Counted from the stretch's first letter, positions 7,453 to 16,684 are shown. The stretch is 50,896 bases of DNA from CAZJWC01 sp964550125 (GCA_964550125.1 CAZJWC010000008.1:1-50896), one strand, 5' to 3'. Notes: generated by a model not told the origin, from the sequence alone. Translations and numbers: made by a program.

Positions 7453-9915
7453 TTGAGTAAAGAAGTACAAAATTCAAATAGAGGCAACTTAATAGTTACA
7501 CCCCTTGAGGAGATAATGCCATCTTCAATGTTGCCTTACGCAGAGTATGTTATTTTAGATAGAGCGTTGCCTAGAGTTGAAGATGGATTGAAACCTGTTC
7601 AGCGTAGAATACTATACACTATGTATGATATGGGACTTTTACCTGATAAGCCTCATAAAAAAAGTGCAAGAATTGTCGGTGATTGTATGGGTAAATATCA
7701 CCCTCACGGAGATAGTTCAGTATATGATGCAATGGTAAGGATGGCGCAAGAGTTCAATATGCGTTTAACTTTGGTTGACGGGCATGGTAACTTTGGTTCA
7801 GTTGACGGCGACTCTGCGGCTGCAATGCGTTATACTGAGGCAAGACTTCAACCTTTGGCTTTGGAACTTTTAAAGGACATTGAAAAGGATACCGTTCGTT
7901 TTGGACTTAACTTTGATGACAGTTTGAAAGAGCCTGAAACTCTGCCCGGAAGATTTCCTAACTTGCTTGTAAACGGTGCGTCAGGTATTGCTGTTGGACT
8001 TGCAACTAATATTCCTACGCACAATTTAGGCGAAGTGATAGACGGTACTATTGCATATATTGATAATCCTAATATTACCCTAATGGAAATGATGATGCAC
8101 ATTAAAGCACCTGACTTTTCAACTGGTGGATATATAATTGCTAACGAACTTTTTCAAGCATATAGTACGGGTAAAGGCAAAATTACAATGCGTGCAAAGG
8201 TTGAATTAGAGCAGGGAGATAACGAAAAAATCAATATCGTTATTACAGAACTGCCCTATCAAGTTAATAAAGCAACTCTTTTGCAAAAGATTGCTTCCTT
8301 GCGTGAAGATAAAAAAGACGCACTTGCAGGAATCTATGAAGTATGCGATGAATCGGACAGAAAGGGTATGCGAGCAGTTATTCGTTTAAAAAAGGATAGC
8401 GATGCTGACAAAATACTTGAAATGCTTTTTAAGTATACTGACCTTGAGTGTACGTTTGGTATAAATATGGTTGCCATCGCTGACGGAAAACCTAGGCAAA
8501 TGGGAATAATTGAAATTATTAAGTATTATGTTGAGTACCAAAGAGAGATAGTATTACGTAGGACTAAATTTGATTTGGCAGAGGCAAAACATCGTAGCCA
8601 TATATTGCAAGGTTTAATCATTGCAGTTTCTAATATTGACGAGGTGATTGCCATTATTAAAGGTGCTGATAATGTTACTTCTGCTAGAAAGAAATTGATT
8701 GAAAGATTTGAAATTAGTGAAGAACAAGCACAGGCGATTTTAGATTTGCGTCTTGCAAGATTAACTAAACTTGAAATTAAAAATTTACAAGCAGAAGTTA
8801 AAGAACTTAAAATGCTGATTGAAAAACTTTCAAAAATCGTAGAGAGCAAAAAAGAGCAAATGGAAGTGGTAAAGAAGGAACTTTTAGAGATAAAAGAGAA
8901 GTACCCCACTGAAAGAAAGACTATTTTGGTTTCAAGTGCAAGTGAAATTCAAATGGATAGATTTGATAGTATCAAACCGGCAACTAATTGCGTAATTTGC
9001 TATACGGCTGATAATTCTATCAAATTCGTAAGCGATAAAAACTACACTTTATCTGCAACTAAAGTTGTTGAAAATACTCCTCTTAAAGATGTGCTTGTCT
9101 ATTCAACCAAGTCTAAAACTGACAGAATTGCTTTCATCTTTACTAACTATGGCAATGTTCAAAAGATTTCACTTGAAGATGTTGAACTAGTAAGATTTAA
9201 AGATAAGGGCGAAAGGTTTAATAAGTTTTGCACTATGGCAAGCAACGGCGAAAAACCTGTTGCAATACTTGAAACTTCTGCTGAAAAAATGCCTGACGGC
9301 AATATATTGTTGTTTACAAAAGATGGTTATATTAAAAAGACCTCTTGGAGTGAATATGATATTAGGAAAGGATTTTTCCAAGCGATAAAACTTAAAGAGG
9401 GGGACGAGGTAGTTTCTGTTGAAAACGAGATAGTAGATGAGAACGAAACAATCTTTTTTGTTACCAAAAACGGTATGTGCTTGAATTGTCAAACGGACGA
9501 TATTCCGGAATATGGTAGAATTAGTGCAGGCGTTAGAGGTATCAACCTTAATGACGGCGATGAAGTTGTGTCTTGTAGACAAATTAATGGTAGTGAAGTT
9601 ATCACTCTTGGTACAAAAGGGGGATTGCTAAAAAGGGTTTTGGCAACTCAAGTTGAGTCAATGGCTAGATACAGAAAGGGAGTTAAAATTGCTGATTTGG
9701 GTAACGATATAATTTCCTTTGTAGAGTTTTCAAACAGCGACTACACGATTGCAATTTTAGGTGAAGAAGGTTTTGTTTTTATCGATACTTCAAAATTACC
9801 AGTTGACAATCGCAATACTAAATTCAAAACTAATAAGAATATTAAGACAAAGGTAAATAATATATATTCATTAAAGTATTTGTCTAATGATGTCGAAGAT
9901 TACTTAAAGAATTAA
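7453..9915 (+). CDS. parC: Type IIA topoisomerase DNA-cleaving subunit (ParC-like)
   Basis: This subunit makes the transient double-strand break. In the 820-aa protein the winged-helix/tower core contains HPHGDSSVYDAM and the catalytic tyrosine Y127 in AAAMRYTEA. The quinolone-determining positions keep the sensitive-type Ser and Asp. The C-terminal pinwheel has repeats such as GYIKKTSWSEYD and GGLLKRVL. At about residues 579-590 it has VRFKDKGERFNKF where gyrase would show the GyrA box QRRGGKG. That resembles the ParC form RWKDLGQH and supports topoisomerase IV. The start is a TTG at 7453, decided by a GGAGTGAT ribosome site at 7440-7447. Confidence 0.82.
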   Translation: MSKEVQNSNRGNLIVTPLEEIMPSSMLPYAEYVILDRALPRVEDGLKPVQRRILYTMYDMGLLPDKPHKKSARIVGDCMGKYHPHGDSSVYDAMVRMAQEFNMRLTLVDGHGNFGSVDGDSAAAMRYTEARLQPLALELLKDIEKDTVRFGLNFDDSLKEPETLPGRFPNLLVNGASGIAVGLATNIPTHNLGEVIDGTIAYIDNPNITLMEMMMHIKAPDFSTGGYIIANELFQAYSTGKGKITMRAKVELEQGDNEKINIVITELPYQVNKATLLQKIASLREDKKDALAGIYEVCDESDRKGMRAVIRLKKDSDADKILEMLFKYTDLECTFGINMVAIADGKPRQMGIIEIIKYYVEYQREIVLRRTKFDLAEAKHRSHILQGLIIAVSNIDEVIAIIKGADNVTSARKKLIERFEISEEQAQAILDLRLARLTKLEIKNLQAEVKELKMLIEKLSKIVESKKEQMEVVKKELLEIKEKYPTERKTILVSSASEIQMDRFDSIKPATNCVICYTADNSIKFVSDKNYTLSATKVVENTPLKDVLVYSTKSKTDRIAFIFTNYGNVQKISLEDVELVRFKDKGERFNKFCTMASNGEKPVAILETSAEKMPDGNILLFTKDGYIKKTSWSEYDIRKGFFQAIKLKEGDEVVSVENEIVDENETIFFVTKNGMCLNCQTDDIPEYGRISAGVRGINLNDGDEVVSCRQINGSEVITLGTKGGLLKRVLATQVESMARYRKGVKIADLGNDIISFVEFSNSDYTIAILGEEGFVFIDTSKLPVDNRNTKFKTNKNIKTKVNNIYSLKYLSNDVEDYLKN

Positions 9916-9953
9916 AAATTTTTAAAAAAGGCAAAAAAATCCATTTAAATAAT

Positions 9954-9982
9954 TTGACAGGAAATAAGTATTTTCGTATAAT
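9954..9982 (+). promoter_or_regulatory. Consensus sigma-A promoter of rpsU
   Basis: A perfect TTGACA (9954-9959) and a perfect TATAAT (9977-9982) are separated by exactly 17 bp, 41 bases before the rpsU start. This is one of the strongest promoters in the window. Confidence 0.92.
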
Positions 9983-10023
9983 GTAGATACTAAGTGCCGT
10001 AGGGCAAAGGAGGGTAGTAGAAT

Positions 10024-10203
10024 ATGTCAACAATCCGTGTTGGTGAAAACGAGTCTATTGATAATGCACTTCGTCGTTTTAAGAGAAAGTGTTCTCGTGA
10101 TGGTATCATCGGTGATTTGCGCCGTAAAGAGTGCTATGAAAAGCCTTCCGTTAGAAAAAGAAAGAAATCAGAAGCGGCTCGTAAGAGAAACCGTAACAAA
10201 TAA
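10024..10203 (+). CDS. rpsU: 30S ribosomal protein S21
   Basis: S21 is a small basic protein of the 30S platform that helps mRNA initiation. The 59-aa protein starts MSTIRVGENESIDNALRRF and continues with CSRDGIIGDLRRKE and a Lys/Arg-rich tail ending RNRNK, the standard S21 pattern. AGGAGGG lies eight bases upstream of the ATG. It has a private consensus promoter and a strong terminator, so it is monocistronic. In many Firmicutes rpsU is followed by yqeY; here an unrelated 130-aa gene follows. Confidence 0.96.
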   Translation: MSTIRVGENESIDNALRRFKRKCSRDGIIGDLRRKECYEKPSVRKRKKSEAARKRNRNK

Positions 10204-10204
10204 T

Positions 10205-10230
10205 AAAAAAGCCTCACAGGCTTTTTTATT
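10205..10230 (+). terminator. Terminator of rpsU
   Basis: The stem AAAAAAGCCT (10205-10214) pairs with AGGCTTTTTT (10218-10227) around a 3-nt loop, immediately after the tandem stop codons. Confidence 0.9.
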
Positions 10231-10342
10231 TTTCAAAAAATTGAATATTCTGTCGTTTGTTGTTGATAAATAAGGGAATTTATTGCTATGCTTATGAAAT
10301 GGGAAAAATTTTGGGAAAACTATAAGTATATGAGGAGAATTT

Positions 10343-10735
10343 ATGCTAGTCGAGCAAACAGACTTTAAAAATGTGGCAAAAGAAGCAAAGCAAAGGCTAA
10401 AGCAGGGTTTTTGGCAGGATTATAACCAAGAACTTGAGGTTAAGAAGGAACAGGCAAGAACAAGAGGAGTCAATGAAAGTAGGGTTGAGAGATACTGTGC
10501 AAGAAAGGTGGCAGATGTTGTAAAAGGAAAGCGTGATAACGATGAGTTTTACTTAAAGGTAAAAGAGTTACTTTTGCGAGAGGGTGAGGTAAGCAATGCA
10601 ATAGGTCGATTGATTGATGTTGAACATTTTACGACTTTGAATTATGAGGAGAAACAAAGATACACATTAAATTTATCCGCAATGTATTTAAACGCAGTGG
10701 AAAGATTTAACAATGAACGAGAAATTGAGTGCTAA
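10343..10735 (+). CDS. Uncharacterised 130-aa charged helical protein
   Basis: I do not recognise this family. The 130-aa protein is strongly charged and predicted mostly helical, with no membrane segment or signal peptide. Segments that stand out are NVAKEAKQRLKQGFWQDYNQ near the start, then SRVERYCARKVADVVKG and LLREGEVSNAIGRLIDVEHF. A GAGGAG site 6 bases before the ATG supports real translation. It lies alone between the rpsU and pcrA terminators and ends in its own strong terminator, so it is a single-gene unit. A small regulatory or nucleic-acid-binding role would be speculation. Confidence 0.75.
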   Translation: MLVEQTDFKNVAKEAKQRLKQGFWQDYNQELEVKKEQARTRGVNESRVERYCARKVADVVKGKRDNDEFYLKVKELLLREGEVSNAIGRLIDVEHFTTLNYEEKQRYTLNLSAMYLNAVERFNNEREIEC

Positions 10736-10742
10736 GACATTG

Positions 10743-10777
10743 CAGGTATGTACAAAGAGTACATACTTGTTTTTTTT
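10743..10777 (+). terminator. Terminator of the 130-aa gene
   Basis: CAGGTATGTAC (10743-10753) pairs with GTACATACTTG (10759-10769), then eight T. The T-run overlaps the -35 box of the pcrA promoter. Confidence 0.9.
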
Positions 10778-10795
10778 ACCTTATTATGTTATAAT
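10767..10795 (+). promoter_or_regulatory. Putative promoter of pcrA-ligA
   Basis: TTGTTT (10767-10772) and TATAAT (10790-10795) with a 17-bp spacer lie 35 bases before the pcrA start. The -35 box is embedded in the previous gene's terminator. Confidence 0.55.
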
Positions 10796-10830
10796 AATTT
10801 GGTAAGTAAAATTCAAAAGAGAGAAACTAT

Positions 10831-13122
10831 ATGGAAGATTTTTTAAGTGGTTTAAACGAGGCGCAAATTAAACCTGTTGAGGATACTCAAGGGGCTGTTT
10901 TAGTTATTGCAGGTGCAGGAAGTGGAAAGACAAGAGTGTTAACTTCAAGAATTGCCAACTTAGTTATAAATAAGGGTGCTTATCCCTCATCAATTCTAGC
11001 TATAACCTTTACAAACAAGGCTGCTGCTGAAATGCGTGCTAGATTGTCTAGTATGATTGACGAGGCGAATTCAATGTGGATTTGCACAATACACTCAATG
11101 TGTGTTAAGATTTTAAGATCTTTTGGCATGAAGGTGGGGATTGAACCTAATTTTTCTATTTATAGCGAAACTGAAAGGGCAAATCTAATTAAAAAGTGTT
11201 TCATTTCATGTGATTTTAATGTTGAAAACGAAACGCTATTAAAGAGTATAAAATTTCATATTAGCAATGCAAAAATGCTTGGGCTTAATCCTGAGGATTA
11301 TTATAGAAAAAATATTCACGAAAAAAATATTGAAGAAGTTTTGCGTGTGTACAAGTTGTATGAAAAACACATGATATGTTCAAACGCCCTAGACTTTGAC
11401 GATTTGCTTTTAGATACTTTAAAACTACTTCAAACTGATGAAGAAACAAGAGAGGTCCTTTCAAATAAGTTTAAATATATTCACGTTGATGAGTTTCAAG
11501 ATACTAATAATGTTCAATATGCCATTATAAAGTTGCTTGCTTCAAAGCATAAAAATTTGTTCGTAGTAGGTGATGATGACCAGTCAATTTATGGCTGGCG
11601 TGGGGCAGAGGTGGAAAATATCTTAAATTTTGAAAAGGATTTTGAGGGCGCAAAAGTTTACAAACTTGAAAGGAACTATCGTTCGACTAAAAAAATTTTA
11701 GACCTTGCCAACGAGGTGGTAAAACATAACACACATAGAAGAAAAAAGGCCTTGTGGACTAGTGGAGATGAGGGCAGTGCCCCTGTGTATTATCAAGCAA
11801 GTGATGAACAAGAGGAGGCTTTGTTTACAGCAAAAACGATAAGAAATATGGTTACCAACGGAGCAAATTATAGCGACTTTGCCGTTTTGATGAGGTTGAA
11901 CGCTTTGACTCGTTCATATGAACAAGAGTTTGCAAAATATGGTATTCCTTTTAAGGTGTTTGGTGGTTTTAAATTCTATGAAAGAAAGGTAATTAAAGAC
12001 CTTGTTGCATATTTGCGATTTATAAATAATCCCTTTGATAGCGAAGCAATTTTGCGTATTATCAATGTGCCAAGAAGGGGTATCGGTACTAAGACGATTG
12101 AAACCATAGAAAACTATGCAATGAAAAATGAAAATACCTTTTATGATGCATTGCTAGATGTTGACGAATTGCCATTGAATAACGGCTCTAAAGAAAAATT
12201 GAGGGAGTTTTATTCTCTTATAAAGGAGTTTGTTTTAAAATCGGAAGAATATGACCTCGCTCATTTAGTAAAGTATGTTATTTCTAAAACAAAATTTATG
12301 GAGGAATTTGAAAAAAGCGACAGCGATGAGAATATTGAAAATAGAGCGTATATAAATGAGTTTGTAAACTCTGTTGAGGAGTTTGAAAAGTTAAACTACG
12401 GGGCAAAAATAGGTGATTATCTACAACAAATAACTCTTGCATCGAGTAGTGATGAGGAAGAAGAAGGTAACTATGTTACTATTGCAACTATTCACGCCGT
12501 AAAGGGATTAGAGTTTGAAAATGTTTTTATTTGTGGGCTTGAGGACGGAATTTTACCTGTTTCAAGAGCAAGTTTTTCAAACCTTGAACTTGAAGAAGAA
12601 CGAAGATTGATGTATGTTTCTATTACCCGTGCAAAGAAAAATCTTTATTTAACTAGGGCTTGCTCAAGGTTTATGTACGGACAGCGAAAACGTACTATTC
12701 AGTCAAGATTTGTTACTGAAGTAGCCTCTTTCCTTGGTATAAACAATCGTTCAGTTTCTAAATCTAAGGAAGAAAGACAAGCCAATTATTTTTCAAGATA
12801 TGTTAGTACCATATACGATAGCAATATGAACGGCTCAAAAGGTGGTATAAGCAATAGTATAGTAAGTACGGGAGATGGGCGTTCCATAGGAAGTTTTGCT
12901 AATTCGTTTAACAGAACAACCACACCCGTAACTTCTAACGCAGGTCAAAAGAATTTGAACGAGTATAAGGTAGGCGTTAAAGTTAAACACGCAAAGTTTG
13001 GTGAAGGCACAATCATCTCAATAGTTGGTGGTGGAGCAAATATGATACTTACCATTTCATTTGATAGTTGTGGAGTAAAACAACTCTCTGCAATGATTGC
13101 TCCTCTTGAAATTGTTGAATAG
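10831..13122 (+). CDS. pcrA: ATP-dependent DNA helicase PcrA (UvrD/Rep family)
   Basis: PcrA is a 3'-5' superfamily 1 helicase of DNA repair and rolling-circle replication. The 763-aa protein has all SF1 motifs: Walker A AGAGSGKT (K33), DEFQDTN at about 220, GDDDQSIYGWRGAE, ERNYRST, then TIHAVKGLEFENVF and RRLMYVSITRAKK. GDDDQSIY has an extra aspartate in place of the usual GDxDQ variable residue, which is tolerated. The last about 55 residues (EYKVGVKVKHAKFGEG) form the Tudor-like tail that in Bacillus contacts RNA polymerase. ligA starts 9 bases after it, the standard pcrA-ligA operon. Confidence 0.96.
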   Translation: MEDFLSGLNEAQIKPVEDTQGAVLVIAGAGSGKTRVLTSRIANLVINKGAYPSSILAITFTNKAAAEMRARLSSMIDEANSMWICTIHSMCVKILRSFGMKVGIEPNFSIYSETERANLIKKCFISCDFNVENETLLKSIKFHISNAKMLGLNPEDYYRKNIHEKNIEEVLRVYKLYEKHMICSNALDFDDLLLDTLKLLQTDEETREVLSNKFKYIHVDEFQDTNNVQYAIIKLLASKHKNLFVVGDDDQSIYGWRGAEVENILNFEKDFEGAKVYKLERNYRSTKKILDLANEVVKHNTHRRKKALWTSGDEGSAPVYYQASDEQEEALFTAKTIRNMVTNGANYSDFAVLMRLNALTRSYEQEFAKYGIPFKVFGGFKFYERKVIKDLVAYLRFINNPFDSEAILRIINVPRRGIGTKTIETIENYAMKNENTFYDALLDVDELPLNNGSKEKLREFYSLIKEFVLKSEEYDLAHLVKYVISKTKFMEEFEKSDSDENIENRAYINEFVNSVEEFEKLNYGAKIGDYLQQITLASSSDEEEEGNYVTIATIHAVKGLEFENVFICGLEDGILPVSRASFSNLELEEERRLMYVSITRAKKNLYLTRACSRFMYGQRKRTIQSRFVTEVASFLGINNRSVSKSKEERQANYFSRYVSTIYDSNMNGSKGGISNSIVSTGDGRSIGSFANSFNRTTTPVTSNAGQKNLNEYKVGVKVKHAKFGEGTIISIVGGGANMILTISFDSCGVKQLSAMIAPLEIVE

Positions 13123-13131
13123 GAGATTTTT

Positions 13132-15072
13132 ATGGATAGATTAGAAGAACTTGTTGAAATTTTAAACAAGTTTGCTTATGAATATTATGTACTTGATAAT
13201 CCAAGTGTAGAGGACGCAGTTTACGATAAACTTTATGACGAACTTGTTGCTTTGGAAAAAAGCACGGGCAGGGTGCTTTTTAATTCGCCTACACGCAGAG
13301 TGGGTGGAGAACCTATAAAAGCCTTTAAACAACATAATCACTTGCAAAGATTGTATAGTTTAGACAAGGCAACTTCAAGTGAAAGTTTAGACGCATTTTT
13401 TAACAGAGTTAAAAAGACGGTAGGTGAGGTTGAGTATACCGTTGAATATAAGTTTGACGGTTTGACAATGTGTCTAACTTACGAGGACGGAAAGTTTGTT
13501 CGTGCCACTACACGAGGCAATGGAGTAACGGGTGAAGACGTTACAAGTCAGGCATTGACGATAAAAAGTTTTCCCTTGCAAATAAGTTATAAGGGAACTA
13601 TCGAAATACAAGGGGAGGCAATTATACGTTTATCCGTATTGCAAAAATACAATCAAACGGCAAGCGAACCTCTTAAAAATGCAAGAAATGCTGCCGCGGG
13701 TGCTATTAGAAATTTAGACCCTAAAGTTACTGAAAAGAGAAAACCTGAAATTATCTTTTATAACATAAATTATATGTCGCAAGGTGGGTTTGATACCCAA
13801 CAACAAAGCATTGAATTTTTAAGGAAAGAAGGTTTTAAAACTTTTGATTTTTTAAAAATTTGTAAAAATGAAAGCGAAGTGTATTCTGCGATAGGAGAGA
13901 TTGAAAAAGGTAGAAAATCTATCGACCTTTTAACTGATGGTGCAGTTATAAAAATCAATCCCACTGCTCAACGAGAGGAGATGGGGTATACTGATAAATT
14001 CCCTAGAGGTGCTATTGCCTTTAAGTTTGAGGCAGAGGAAGCAGAAACTATTGTTGAGGATGTCGTATGGCAGGTTGGTAGAACAGGTAAACTTACTCCT
14101 ATTGCTCTTTTAAAAGCAGTTGAACTTGCAGGCGTTACGGTTAGAAAGGCTACCTTAAATAATTTTGATGATATTCAAAGAAAGGGTGTAAAAATAAATA
14201 GCAAGGTACTCATTAGAAGAAGTAACGAAGTTATTCCTGAAATTTTAACTACCGTTGAACACTACGACAACAGCAGAAAGATTGAAAAACCTAAAAAGTG
14301 CCCTTATTGTAGTAGTGATACTTTTGAAAATGGTGCAAACTTGTATTGCTCAAACCTTTTATGTAAGCCAAGAATTATTGCAAAATTAAGCCATTTTGCT
14401 TCTAAAGACGGTATGGATATAGTAGGCTTTTCGGAAATGACTGCTGACACTCTTTTTAAAAATTTAAATATATCCACTTTTAGTGATTTGTATACCTTAA
14501 AGCGTGAAGACTTATTAAAGATTGAAGGATTTAAAGATGCAAAAACGGACAATTTGCTTTCTGCCATTGAAAACAGTAAAAAGGTGAGAACGGACAAATT
14601 TTTGTTTGCACTTGGTATTGACGGAATAGGCAAAGTGTCGGCAAAAGACTTGATTGCAAAATATCAAACTATTGAGGGATTGGCAAAAGCAGAGTATGAG
14701 GAACTTTTGCAAATTGAAAATGTAGGTGAAATTACTGCAAATGGAATTAAGCAATATTTTGACAATGCTGAAAATATGGCTGAGATAAAAAAATTGATTT
14801 CACTTGGAGTTACTCCCTTTATTGAGGAAAGAAAAAGTGAGGGGGTGTTCAAGGGTGAACTTGTTGTGTTGACAGGTTCGCTGACTAAGTATAAACGTAG
14901 TCAAGCACAGGCAATAATTGAAAGTGAGGGTGGAATTTGTCAAAGTTCGGTAACCTCAAAAACTACTTTAGTTGTGGCAGGCGATGAGGCTGGTTCAAAA
15001 TTGAAAAAGGCTGAAAGTTTAGGTATTAAAATTATTGATGAAAATGAATTTGAAAGACTAATCACAAAATAA
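13132..15072 (+). CDS. ligA: NAD-dependent DNA ligase LigA
   Basis: LigA seals nicks during replication and repair using NAD. Domain order in the 646-aa protein: the Ia domain (YYVLDNPSVEDAVYDKL, which recognises NMN), the adenylation domain with the reactive lysine K107 in KFDG, the OB fold, a four-cysteine zinc site (C390, C393, C406, C411), helix-hairpin-helix repeats, and a C-terminal BRCT domain starting near GELVVLTGSL. All catalytic parts are intact. The start follows pcrA by 9 bases with AGGAG. It is the essential replicative ligase of most bacteria. Confidence 0.96.
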   Translation: MDRLEELVEILNKFAYEYYVLDNPSVEDAVYDKLYDELVALEKSTGRVLFNSPTRRVGGEPIKAFKQHNHLQRLYSLDKATSSESLDAFFNRVKKTVGEVEYTVEYKFDGLTMCLTYEDGKFVRATTRGNGVTGEDVTSQALTIKSFPLQISYKGTIEIQGEAIIRLSVLQKYNQTASEPLKNARNAAAGAIRNLDPKVTEKRKPEIIFYNINYMSQGGFDTQQQSIEFLRKEGFKTFDFLKICKNESEVYSAIGEIEKGRKSIDLLTDGAVIKINPTAQREEMGYTDKFPRGAIAFKFEAEEAETIVEDVVWQVGRTGKLTPIALLKAVELAGVTVRKATLNNFDDIQRKGVKINSKVLIRRSNEVIPEILTTVEHYDNSRKIEKPKKCPYCSSDTFENGANLYCSNLLCKPRIIAKLSHFASKDGMDIVGFSEMTADTLFKNLNISTFSDLYTLKREDLLKIEGFKDAKTDNLLSAIENSKKVRTDKFLFALGIDGIGKVSAKDLIAKYQTIEGLAKAEYEELLQIENVGEITANGIKQYFDNAENMAEIKKLISLGVTPFIEERKSEGVFKGELVVLTGSLTKYKRSQAQAIIESEGGICQSSVTSKTTLVVAGDEAGSKLKKAESLGIKIIDENEFERLITK

Positions 15073-15106
15073 TAGCCATAAAGCAACAAATTTTTACAGG
15101 AAATAC

Positions 15107-15135
15107 TTGAAATTTATTCGATTATTTGATACAAT
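15107..15135 (+). promoter_or_regulatory. Promoter of the yicC-rpoZ unit
   Basis: TTGAAA (15107-15112) and TACAAT (15130-15135), 17-bp spacer, lie 34 bases before the yicC start. It is the first clear promoter after ligA and probably drives yicC, the gmk-like gene and rpoZ. Confidence 0.75.
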
Positions 15136-15168
15136 TAACTAGTATTGAAATTTAGTGGAGATTACTCT

Positions 15169-16044
15169 ATGTATAGTATGACAGGGTATGGCAAGGGAGA
15201 GTTTAAGTGTGAAGGTATTGAACTTGTCGTTGAAATAAAAACTGTGAACAACAGATATCTTGATACAGTTATAAAAGCACCAAAAATTTTTACAGCGTAT
15301 GAAGATATTATTAGAAATTTAATTAGAAAAAAACTTTCTCGTGGTCATGCAGACCTGTTCGTATATCTAAACGATAAGAGGGAAAAGTTAAAAAATATAA
15401 ATGTTGATGTATCAACGGCAAAAGCTTATGTTGAGGTTGCAAAAACTTTAAAAGAGGCTTTTCCTGAATTGACTGATGATTTCACATTGCTTGCTTTAAT
15501 AAAGTCCCCTGATGTTGTTAAAGCAGAGGATAAAACTGGTGCTGATGACGAGTTGATTGAAGCGTTAAAAACTGCACTTAATTTAGCCCTAGAAAATCTT
15601 AACGATATGCGTAAAATAGAGGGTGAAAAATTAAAGCAAGATATGTTATCGAGAGTAGATAACATAGAAAGTACCCTTTTAGTTATAAAGGAGCGTGCTC
15701 CCCTAATCGTTGAAGAATATCGCAATAAGATTTTTACAAGAGTTGAGGAGTATTTGAAAGATACTAAAATTGACGAGAGTAGAATTCTTAACGAGGTTGC
15801 CGTTTTTGCGGATAGGGTAAATGTAGACGAGGAGATTACAAGACTAAATTCACATATACAACAATTTAGAGATATTTGTAAGGAAGATTTGGTTGGTAGA
15901 AAACTTGACTTTTTAGTGCAAGAGTTTAACAGAGAGTCTAACACGATTTGTTCAAAGAGTAATGATATAACTTTGACACAGAGTGCTTTATCCTTAAAAA
16001 ATGAGATTGAAAAAATTAGAGAGCAAGTTCAAAACGTAGAGTAA
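15169..16044 (+). CDS. yicC: YicC/YloC-family endoribonuclease-like protein
   Basis: This is a conserved stress-induced protein; E. coli YicC is a reported ribonuclease, and the Bacillus homologue is YloC. I chose the ATG at 15169 because it gives the family N-terminus SMTGYGKGE and sits 8 bases after GTGGAG; a TTG at 15145 would add eight unconserved residues. The resulting protein is 291 aa. Conserved parts include EIKTVNNRYLD near the N-terminus and the C-terminal block RKLDFLVQEFNRESNTI plus SALSLKNEIEKIREQVQNVE. It heads the classic yicC-gmk-rpoZ-priA order, although remA, present in Bacillus between yicC and gmk, is absent. Confidence 0.93.
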   Translation: MYSMTGYGKGEFKCEGIELVVEIKTVNNRYLDTVIKAPKIFTAYEDIIRNLIRKKLSRGHADLFVYLNDKREKLKNINVDVSTAKAYVEVAKTLKEAFPELTDDFTLLALIKSPDVVKAEDKTGADDELIEALKTALNLALENLNDMRKIEGEKLKQDMLSRVDNIESTLLVIKERAPLIVEEYRNKIFTRVEEYLKDTKIDESRILNEVAVFADRVNVDEEITRLNSHIQQFRDICKEDLVGRKLDFLVQEFNRESNTICSKSNDITLTQSALSLKNEIEKIREQVQNVE

Positions 16045-16087
16045 AATAATTTTAAAAATTTTTTATATATGATAAGGAATAACCATT

Positions 16088-16684
16088 ATGAATAATTTAC
16101 TTTTCGTTATTTACGAGCCTGCCCAACTATTTAATAGTTCAATATCGGCTTCACTTTTGCAAACTTGCAACAATATCGTAAAAAATATTAGGTGCACCAC
16201 AAGGGAAATAAATCCTGGCGAAGTAGATGGAAAAAATTATTTTTTCATTTCGAAACTTGACTTTTTAGGGCGTGTGGCAAAGGGTGAACTTTTAGAGTAT
16301 TCACAGGGATACGATGGTTATTACGCAACAGATAAAAACTTTGTTTTAAGCCAACTTGAAAGTAAAGATGTTATGCTTGAAATGGAAGCAGATATGACAA
16401 GACAGGTTAAAGTAAATTATCCACAGGCAGTTTCAATTTTAATCGTGCCAAAGTCAATAGATGCTTTTGTTGAAAAAATGAAACAACAAAAAAGAACGAA
16501 TATTCAAATTGAGCCTTATATAACAAAGTTGCAAAAAGTATTAAAGGACTATCAATCGTACGACTATTTAATAGTCAATGAAGAATTTGATAAAACAAAG
16601 CAGACAGTATTGCAAATACTTGACTGTGAAAGGTATAAATCTTCAAGGCAAAAAACCTTGATTGAAGAAATTATTGATAAATAA
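16088..16684 (+). CDS. Guanylate-kinase-like protein with a lost P-loop (probable pseudoenzyme)
   Basis: Position between yicC and rpoZ, length (198 aa) and fold-specific segments identify this as a Gmk homologue. TTREINPGEVDGKNYFF (37-53) and LLEYSQGYDGYYAT (68-81) match the GMP-binding domain. The ATP-binding loop is gone, however: the usual GPSGxGKS/T aligns to EPAQLFNSS (10-18), so the Walker lysine is Asn16 and three glycines are replaced. GMP-site residues R39, Y51, E70 and Y79 (yeast numbering fits) remain, but R42 is Asn. The usual QGA after the acidic pair is DMT, and the lid arginines are not recognisable. I infer that it binds guanine nucleotide without phosphorylating it. The frame is intact, so it is not a pseudogene. 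A true gmk should lie elsewhere. Confidence 0.8.
   Translation: MNNLLFVIYEPAQLFNSSISASLLQTCNNIVKNIRCTTREINPGEVDGKNYFFISKLDFLGRVAKGELLEYSQGYDGYYATDKNFVLSQLESKDVMLEMEADMTRQVKVNYPQAVSILIVPKSIDAFVEKMKQQKRTNIQIEPYITKLQKVLKDYQSYDYLIVNEEFDKTKQTVLQILDCERYKSSRQKTLIEEIIDK

Noticed and set aside
5474..9915. Reading the topoisomerase pair as gyrB-gyrA
   Set aside because: The C-domain lacks a GyrA box and has a ParC-like KDKGERF segment, so topoisomerase IV is preferred; not excluded entirely.
10037..10273. 78-aa frame overlapping rpsU
   Set aside because: Runs in another frame through rpsU and its terminator; rpsU itself has the promoter, ribosome site and clear homology.
10289..10369. 26-codon frame (MLMKWEKF...) before the 130-aa gene, as a leader peptide
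   Set aside because: Its ribosome site is poorly spaced, it runs into the next gene, and there is no stem-loop logic for attenuation.
15426..15944. 172-aa minus-strand frame
   Set aside because: Antisense shadow of yicC, Ser-rich low complexity, no start signals.
16088..16684. Calling the Gmk-like gene a pseudogene
   Set aside because: The frame is full length, has a ribosome site and selective retention of GMP-site residues; a pseudoenzyme is the better description.
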